Source of the DNA: Oxalobacteraceae bacterium UBA7693
GTDB lineage: Bacteria > Pseudomonadota > Gammaproteobacteria > Burkholderiales > Burkholderiaceae_D
Assembly (NCBI GenBank): GCA_002482715.1
Contig: DLGN01000118.1
Location: 147 to 7,799 of the forward strand
Direction of reading: 5' to 3'
DNA length: 7,653 nucleotides
The notes under the pieces were generated by a model. That model saw nothing but the letters and a program-made list of their open reading frames with translations. It did no database searches and was not told the DNA's origin. Positions 1-5,413 of this stretch are shown piece after piece. The position numbers and the translations under genes are program-made. The first letter of the stretch is position 1; each line of letters begins with the position of its first letter.

Positions 1-36
1 TCATTCTCTCGACCACCGCGGTGGTCGAGAGAATGA
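1..36. repeat. Perfect 36-bp palindrome at the window edge, probable fold-back artefact
   Basis: Bases 1-18 are the exact reverse complement of bases 19-36, with the centre between 18 and 19 and no loop. The inner bases CCACCGCGGTGG could be native, since they encode the T-A-V of Snf2 motif V. The outer bases simply repeat the preceding zorD sequence in reverse. On the minus strand the frame stays open but reads V-V-E-R-M where the family has a G-x-G pattern. This suggests an inverted-duplication artefact at a contig end or a fold-back amplification product. A real inverted repeat cannot be excluded, because nothing left of base 1 is visible. Confidence 0.9.
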
Positions 37-3001
37 TGACTCCGAATCCAGGCCTTTCTTGGAATCGGTCAATTAATTTTTGTCGCGAATCTGCTTTTTC
101 ACTTGAAGAATTTGTATCACCGTTTATAACCGTCACTTGCAAGTTAAATTTATCTAGGATTGCAAGTTGTAAAGCGCGTTGAATCTCGCGTAACTCAGTA
201 AACAAGATGACCTTTTCGTCTTTGTGTTTAATCTTCTCAAGCTCTGTCAACACCCATAGGAGCTTCGGCGACTCGTTCGCCGCATCAATCGATATGTCGA
301 CTGAGCTGGGGTGCGCACAAATCATCTTCATCTTATGCAACAACCCTAAAATGGCGGTATTACCTTCAGATCTACTGCCGCCCGAATTAGTTTGGTTTGA
401 AAATGCAGAAAGTTCATTTCGATACAATGTCTCTTGCTTCTTCCCCATTGCAAGTGATTTGCATTCTTGTGATTCGTGTTTAGGAGGTAAATCTTTAGCA
501 ATGTCTCTTTTCATGCGACGTAATAATTGCGGCTTAATGAGCTCACGCAAAGAGTCCAATTTTCTTTGATAAATTTCCTCTGACTCACTTTCAACCTTAC
601 AGAATTTCTTACCAAATTCATTGAGTGCACCTAGAAATCCAGGCTGAATAAAATCAAATAAACACCATAAATCGGTTAAAGAATTTTCGACTGGCGTACC
701 GGTACAGGCAATTTTGAATCTGGCAGGTAACGCTTTTGCAGCTTGTGTCACTAAGGCGCTTGGATTCTTTATTTTTTGAGCTTCATCGCAAACTACAATC
801 GACCAATTTTGTCTCGCCAACGAAAACTCCTGATCGCGCAAAGTTTCGTAGGTTGTAAGTACTATTTTTCTATCCTTCAACCAATCTGGTACTAATAAGT
901 TCGTTATACCAATCTCTTTTACATAGGAAGGCAATTGATTCTTCGGAAGGCGAATCGCATTGAGAGAACTACCATAGAGCTTCAGCACATCTGACATATT
1001 GACGTCAAAAAACCGGCGCATTTCGTTTTCCCAATTATCTAACAATGAAACAGGGGCAACTATTAAAATCGGATCGCAATTCGGCGAGCATTCAAGATGG
1101 CTGAAAATAAAGGTCAGTAGCTGAATCGTTTTACCCAACCCCATATCGTCAGCTAACAAATATCCAGAAGCTTCGCTTGGGGAAAAATCAAAAACATGCT
1201 GTAACTGAGCGACGCCAAACAATTGATGCTCACGCAACCTGACATCCGCCTTTAACACACGAGGAAGTCTTGGTGTCGCTCCGTCTGGTAGAGATAATTT
1301 TTCGGCTCTTTGCGCGACAAATCCAGCAAGTTCAATATTGTTTTCTATCAAAAGAACGGATTTCAGCTTCGTTGATTCCCCATTAGTTTTTGGTTTCCCC
1401 TTGTTCTTAGCAGACGAAGACCATTTCTTCTCAATCGCCATCGCTACTTCGAAGGGTACGATCCTATTTGTCCCGGGGATAGTTACTGAATCAAGATTTT
1501 CGGCCCTAGCAATTTCTATATTTTGTCGAATTTCTTCAAGGTGAGCAGGGTCACGCATCTCTGTATTCGAAAACATCTCTATTTCGGATGCTGATGCGAA
1601 TACCAACTCTTCAGGTATCCATTTCTGCTTCGACTCTGTTTGAATATAAGGAGAAGTAATTGACGCAGCAGCACCAATACCAATAACACGTGAGCCGTAA
1701 CTACTTAAGTCGAGCAATTGATCAAAAAAATCACCGTGCTGTTCCCTCTTCCAACGATCTAATAACTCTTCTAAACCGGACAACTGTTCATTCGTAAAAT
1801 CCGACAACTCCAGCTGATAACCTTTCCAGAAACCACATGGCAAGCCAATCCTTAATTTTTTCCGTAACTCAGAAACAAAAGCGTGTAAATCCGTAGAATT
1901 TTCGAAAACTTCAATTGCTGGCGCTAGAGCCAGCGATGAAACTGGCTCGAGCTGAAGATTTACTTGAATAATCTTGTTCTCACTTGAGAGAACTGGATGC
2001 AACTGGAAGCGAAAAAAATAGAAATCAGCATCCTCTTTGTCTAGTTGAAACTGTGCCTCATTCAATACTTTTTCAGCATCATCGCCAAGACACGCATATG
2101 GATTCCTCAACAACTGCAATGCATTATCACCTGCGACTCTGCGTCCTGGGAGCTTACGAATTTCCTGTAAAACAGTTCTTACCTCTGGCGTAATCAACAC
2201 ATGTGTTACTCCACCATTTTGAGAACTTATTGAATATCGCTCCGGAACAGATTGCAGTCTGTCAAATGCATCAATCCAGCCATCCGGTTGCCCTTCAAAG
2301 AATGGCTCAACCGCAAGAACATTTAAATCTGTATCCGATGACCTGTGAAGTTTCAGTCGAAGAGATTCAGGTCTTAAAACTATCGCACGCTCAAGAAAAC
2401 TATCAAACCTAGCATTAGTAATAGCGCCTAATTTACGCACTTGAGACCAAGCCAATTGATTAGTCAACTCACCTGGTCGTTCATGCTTCAACCTTTCAAA
2501 TTCTTTAATTTCTTTTATAAGATCCCAACAGGGTTGAGGCATAAGAAAGTTTTCTTCGCCATAATTGAAATATGGCCCTTTACGCGAAAGTGTACTGATA
2601 GTCTCATTGTTATCATCGTCAAACCATCCTACGATATACAAAGTGAAATCGCTATCAGAAAGTGAGCCTTTACTTTGAAGTATCGGTGATAGCACTTTCA
2701 ATGCTGGTAGCCCGAGAAGCCTAACGCTTATCTCATGTTCTTGGTCAGTCATTAGGCGATAAACATTGTCCCAAGTAAGGAGCATTTTTTCTGTTAAAGA
2801 AACTAAGTACTCCTCTTCTTCCAATTGCAAAAGGTACGCGATAAGATTACGTTCTTCCGGGCTCGCGGAAATCAAGTGATCGCTATTGACCATTGAAAAA
2901 AGAATCCCAGAATCGACAACTTCATGACCACTAGGCGGAGATAAGGCCGTTGTCTTTTTTATTGTATTGCCGTGCATCCGACTAAATATGGAACTGAGCA
3001 T
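1..3001 (-). CDS. zorD: ZorD, Snf2-family helicase of type I Zorya (C-terminus missing at window edge)
   Basis: The reading frame is open from the ATG at 3001 to the left edge: 1000 codons plus one base, with no stop. It encodes a superfamily 2 Snf2-type ATPase, the effector helicase/nuclease of Zorya. Motifs in order: LREHQ (Q-like, 589-593), DDMGLGKT (Walker A, 618-625, Lys624), APVSLLDNW (Ia, 649-657), DEAQ (Walker B, 739-742), TGTPVEN (III, 767-773), LRRMKRDIAKDLPPK (827-841), KVILFTEL (IV, 930-937) and GVIILSTTAV (start of V, 987-996). Residues 1 to about 585 match nothing I recognise; a basic SSSAKNKGKPKTNG linker sits at 528-541. Motif VI and the rest are absent because the window ends; full type I ZorD is about 1,080 residues from memory, so roughly 80 are missing. 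The last codons (997-1000, VERM) lie in a mirrored palindrome and are probably not real protein. A second ATG at residue 9 is an alternative start, but the first has the better ribosome site. Confidence 0.93.
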   Translation of the reverse strand, partial: MLSSIFSRMHGNTIKKTTALSPPSGHEVVDSGILFSMVNSDHLISASPEERNLIAYLLQLEEEEYLVSLTEKMLLTWDNVYRLMTDQEHEISVRLLGLPALKVLSPILQSKGSLSDSDFTLYIVGWFDDDNNETISTLSRKGPYFNYGEENFLMPQPCWDLIKEIKEFERLKHERPGELTNQLAWSQVRKLGAITNARFDSFLERAIVLRPESLRLKLHRSSDTDLNVLAVEPFFEGQPDGWIDAFDRLQSVPERYSISSQNGGVTHVLITPEVRTVLQEIRKLPGRRVAGDNALQLLRNPYACLGDDAEKVLNEAQFQLDKEDADFYFFRFQLHPVLSSENKIIQVNLQLEPVSSLALAPAIEVFENSTDLHAFVSELRKKLRIGLPCGFWKGYQLELSDFTNEQLSGLEELLDRWKREQHGDFFDQLLDLSSYGSRVIGIGAAASITSPYIQTESKQKWIPEELVFASASEIEMFSNTEMRDPAHLEEIRQNIEIARAENLDSVTIPGTNRIVPFEVAMAIEKKWSSSAKNKGKPKTNGESTKLKSVLLIENNIELAGFVAQRAEKLSLPDGATPRLPRVLKADVRLREHQLFGVAQLQHVFDFSPSEASGYLLADDMGLGKTIQLLTFIFSHLECSPNCDPILIVAPVSLLDNWENEMRRFFDVNMSDVLKLYGSSLNAIRLPKNQLPSYVKEIGITNLLVPDWLKDRKIVLTTYETLRDQEFSLARQNWSIVVCDEAQKIKNPSALVTQAAKALPARFKIACTGTPVENSLTDLWCLFDFIQPGFLGALNEFGKKFCKVESESEEIYQRKLDSLRELIKPQLLRRMKRDIAKDLPPKHESQECKSLAMGKKQETLYRNELSAFSNQTNSGGSRSEGNTAILGLLHKMKMICAHPSSVDISIDAANESPKLLWVLTELEKIKHKDEKVILFTELREIQRALQLAILDKFNLQVTVINGDTNSSSEKADSRQKLIDRFQERPGFGVIILSTTAVVERM

Positions 3002-3005
3002 AGAA

Positions 3006-3010
3006 CCTCT
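3006..3010 (-). promoter_or_regulatory. Ribosome binding site of zorD
   Basis: In the 21-nt gap between the zorC stop (3025-3023) and the zorD ATG, the minus strand reads AGAGG followed by four bases (TTCT). This is a moderate Shine-Dalgarno match at slightly short spacing. It supports the ATG at 3001 as the zorD start rather than the in-frame ATG eight codons later. Confidence 0.7.
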
Positions 3011-3022
3011 AAACGAGAAAAA

Positions 3023-4669
3023 CTAACGAAGCCAATAGCCGCGCGCGTATGAAAATTTAAAGCCTAAATTGATTAGACGTTTCCCGATAACGTCGCCATA
3101 TTGTTTATGTACGACCCAGAACACCCCACCGCCAGTCCTTTCATCTGATGTTGGTATGTCATATCGTGCCGCCAGCTCTAGAGCAGCTGAGATAGGATCC
3201 TGCAGATTTTTCTTTTCTAAGTTCACAACCTCACGATTGTGACTTCTTCCTTCAGTAACTTTCTTTGCGGATAAAGAAGTAGTTTTTTTGTTTTGATGTA
3301 TCCCCAGTTTTCCGAGTTTCATTAGTGCAGAATAAACCCAGTCACTTAAATGTAAAATTCGATCAATGGCATATCTCTTGTTTTTAAGCTCTAATAATCG
3401 TAATTGCTTTGCCTCAGGATCAAATGAGAGTTGCGATGAATCGTAGATGTAGCATGCGTTTCCTGTTTCGGAAAACTCAACGAAATAGTACTGACCAATT
3501 CGCATGATGAATGCATTATTTGATGTCGCGCCTCCAACAAGTTCACTAAATCGTCCCTTGTTTTTATTTCTGAAATCAACAAAGTCTGAATCTCGCCTAA
3601 ATAACGCATCATTACCCATAACAATGCGAGTAAAGTCGATTTGATCTACAAAATTGAGCCAGAAGTTAAGACGCGCTTTATCGACACTGCCAGTGTCTTG
3701 GAGAAGGCTAAAAAAAAGAAGTAGATCTTCTTTCGCAAACCATTGCGAAACCATTTTCCTGACGCTATCCGAAACTAACCCCCAACGACTTGATGACTTA
3801 ATTTGGGGGTTTTTCCAATGAGCTAATGCAAAGTCCTTTATTTCTTGATGACTCTGGTCTCTTCTACTCGATTGTTCATATCGGTCTAATAGGCCAATCA
3901 ATATTGAATCAGTTTGGTTCAGATGGTCATCTGCGATCTTGATGAATTTTGGAATCACCTCAAAGAACTGTTTTTCTGAGACAGACTTCAATTTTTCAAT
4001 TTGCATTTGAATAACGCGCTTCCATAACCAACTACTTTCAGGTATGGAAAAAAACGCCAATAGCTCAATAGATTTCGACATATCTTTATCAAATATGTCG
4101 TCGACCAAGGATTGTCCAGCTTTATCAGTCAATAGCTCTTTATGCTCAAGTAGCGCTTTAACCCAAGATTTAGGTCTAGCCTGACTTTTTACGAGAATAG
4201 GAAGTGATGAAAGTAATAGGTCTCTTAACTTTCGCCAATATTCACCAATACTTTCGAGAGCCAGATCAAAAGAAAAATAGCTATGCAAAAGTCCGAACCA
4301 AAATTTTCTCGAAATTGATTGCGTATTTTTTTGATGTTCCAAGCGCTCAATCACTGGAAGCATGATACGGTCATCGATCATTCCTAAGCCATGATGTTCT
4401 ATTCGATCGCACAACCCCCACGCAACACGAATCCAATCTTTCTGCGTTAACTCCGCGCTTTGACGGCGTAATTTTTGAATCGCAATCGCTCGCTCTCGAC
4501 TCGGTGGCTCAGCCGGTCTCCCCTCATCAAACTTCTTGCTAATCGCGATTACTTGTTCACGAAGTCTAGGCGCTTCGCTGAACAATGGGTTACGTTTGTT
4601 TGAGTCAGAAGTGTCTGCTAAATAAACCATCAAGCGATTCGTCAAACTGATAATTGAAGATTTACTCAT
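3023..4669 (-). CDS. zorC: ZorC, EH-signature domain protein of type I Zorya
   Basis: This 548-residue cytosolic protein is placed as ZorC by its position between zorB and a Snf2 helicase, its length (E. coli ZorC is about 560 residues, from memory) and the C-terminal-half signature. Residues 1-350 look all-helical, with many aromatic and basic residues and no recognisable catalytic motif. The EH-signature region is about 340-445: IGQYYFVEFSETGNACYIYD (391-410), with Glu398 as the likely E, and ILHLSDWVYSALMKLG (438-453), with His440 as the likely H. The 42-residue spacing matches the E400/H443 pair I recall for E. coli. A Lys/Ser-rich linker (about 454-490) leads to a small C-terminal module (about 491-548) containing GGGVFWVV and LGFKFSYARGYW. 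Published work reports DNA binding and recruitment with ZorD to the activated motor; that role is carried over, not seen here. The ATG lies inside the end of zorB, suggesting translational coupling. No signal peptide or membrane segment is seen. Confidence 0.92.
   Translation of the reverse strand: MSKSSIISLTNRLMVYLADTSDSNKRNPLFSEAPRLREQVIAISKKFDEGRPAEPPSRERAIAIQKLRRQSAELTQKDWIRVAWGLCDRIEHHGLGMIDDRIMLPVIERLEHQKNTQSISRKFWFGLLHSYFSFDLALESIGEYWRKLRDLLLSSLPILVKSQARPKSWVKALLEHKELLTDKAGQSLVDDIFDKDMSKSIELLAFFSIPESSWLWKRVIQMQIEKLKSVSEKQFFEVIPKFIKIADDHLNQTDSILIGLLDRYEQSSRRDQSHQEIKDFALAHWKNPQIKSSSRWGLVSDSVRKMVSQWFAKEDLLLFFSLLQDTGSVDKARLNFWLNFVDQIDFTRIVMGNDALFRRDSDFVDFRNKNKGRFSELVGGATSNNAFIMRIGQYYFVEFSETGNACYIYDSSQLSFDPEAKQLRLLELKNKRYAIDRILHLSDWVYSALMKLGKLGIHQNKKTTSLSAKKVTEGRSHNREVVNLEKKNLQDPISAALELAARYDIPTSDERTGGGVFWVVHKQYGDVIGKRLINLGFKFSYARGYWLR
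3777..3811. repeat. Inverted repeat inside zorC (9-bp stem)
   Basis: AACCCCCAA (3777-3785) and TTGGGGGTT (3803-3811) are perfect inverted copies separated by 17 bases. On the plus strand the second arm runs into five T (3810-3814), giving a terminator-like shape antisense to zorC. On the sense strand it would form a hairpin in the coding mRNA. It lies wholly within the codons for about residues 287-298 of ZorC. The long loop and coding position make a real terminator unlikely. Confidence 0.4.
4662..4669 (-). other. zorB/zorC 8-nt stop-start overlap (ATGAGTAA)
   Basis: The zorC ATG and the zorB TAA share ATGAGTAA in different frames. Upstream there is only a weak purine-rich tract (GAAGAAGAAT) and no strong Shine-Dalgarno sequence. 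zorC translation therefore probably depends on ribosomes terminating at zorB, which would tie ZorC level to that of the motor subunits. Confidence 0.85.
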
Positions 4670-5399
4670 GATTCTTCTTCAGCTGACAGATTTCCAACTT
4701 TGAAAGTTTGAACTCTGGTTTATCGACCTTGTTTTTATCATCTTTTAGACCATAGAATTGCATACGCAATTCGACCCTTCTGCTGGCATCTTTACTGTCT
4801 TTTGGGTTATTAAATGAAACGCCTCCAGCAAGGAATAGCTCCATCACTAACATTTTTTGCTCATCACTTAACGCTGTTTCTTTTGCGTAGTTGCTGTCCA
4901 ATAATGAGCACATTACCCATTCGGATCGCTGAAGACTTAGATGAAGATTATATAAATAAGAACCGTCTGTATCAGTAAAGCCCTCAATTAAGATCTGCTT
5001 AAGCCAACGTTTTCCTTCAGCACTATCCGCTGCTCTCAGAATCAAAGGAACCATAGCCTGCAAAGCAACATGACCCTCAATCGGTAAATCATAACGATTT
5101 GTATTAAAGCGCCCAGCTTCACCAAAGTTAATTCGATTATCTTTACAGCCTACCTGTATCGATAACTTGAGTAATCCGGCTTCTTTTTCGAGCTTCTTGC
5201 ACAAGTCAGCAATATCTTTCGTTCTCTGCTTTTCGCCATCTGTTTCAATGGAAAGTTGTTGAGTAATCGAAACTAGAGAAGCAACCATTACTATTAGGAA
5301 CAACACCATCAGCGCGGTCATTAAATCAGCATAAGAAATCCAAAACGGACGTTCGCCCTCGTCTTTATTACGCGGCGGCGGAGATTTCGCACTAAACAT
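4662..5399 (-). CDS. zorB: ZorB, MotB-like stator subunit with OmpA-type peptidoglycan-binding domain
   Basis: This 245-residue protein is the ion-carrying, cell-wall-anchored partner of ZorA. A short cytoplasmic N-terminus with PPPR and acidic residues leads into WISYADLMTALMVLF, a MotB-type motif in which Asp25 is the expected ion-binding aspartate. One membrane helix spans about 23-45. A periplasmic linker (46-95) follows, then an OmpA/MotB-like domain (about 96-215) with EGFTDTDG at 139-146, YNLHLSLQRSEWV at 150-162 and RRVELRM at 207-213. Tyr150, Asn151, Leu154 and Arg158 correspond, with an offset of one, to peptidoglycan-contact residues reported for E. coli ZorB (from memory). A Lys/Asp-rich tail ends the protein. 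The length is normal for ZorB. It starts 12 nt after zorA behind a good ribosome binding site and overlaps zorC by 8 nt. The adjacent long-tailed ZorA and ZorC argue against a flagellar MotB or TolR. Confidence 0.96.
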   Translation of the reverse strand: MFSAKSPPPRNKDEGERPFWISYADLMTALMVLFLIVMVASLVSITQQLSIETDGEKQRTKDIADLCKKLEKEAGLLKLSIQVGCKDNRINFGEAGRFNTNRYDLPIEGHVALQAMVPLILRAADSAEGKRWLKQILIEGFTDTDGSYLYNLHLSLQRSEWVMCSLLDSNYAKETALSDEQKMLVMELFLAGGVSFNNPKDSKDASRRVELRMQFYGLKDDKNKVDKPEFKLSKLEICQLKKNHE

Positions 5400-5405
5400 G
5401 AATAT

Positions 5406-5413
5406 CTCCTTTT
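5406..5413 (-). promoter_or_regulatory. Ribosome binding site of zorB
   Basis: The minus strand reads AAAAGGAG followed by six bases (ATATTC) and the zorB ATG. AGGAG at 5410-5406 is a strong Shine-Dalgarno core at good spacing, and its A-rich left part overlaps the zorA TAA stop. This supports 5399 as the zorB start and lets ribosomes finishing zorA re-initiate on zorB. It is the best ribosome site in the operon. Confidence 0.85.

Noticed and set aside
266..282. CGGCGA/TCGCCG hairpin in zorD
   Set aside because: A 6-bp stem within coding sequence, with no following T run and no gene boundary nearby. Most likely chance.
207..569. Plus-strand open frame of 120 codons
   Set aside because: It lies antisense to the conserved helicase part of zorD, has no ribosome site, and its protein has no recognisable features. 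It is a shadow frame.
1338..2665. Four plus-strand frames of 68-74 codons (1338-1544, 1984-2193, 2203-2412, 2441-2665)
   Set aside because: All are antisense to the continuous zorD frame, which carries Snf2 motifs in order. They are short and unsupported.
3391..3624. Minus-strand frame of 77 codons inside zorC
   Set aside because: It is an alternative frame of the same strand, covering the conserved EH-signature region. Its protein is low in recognisable structure.
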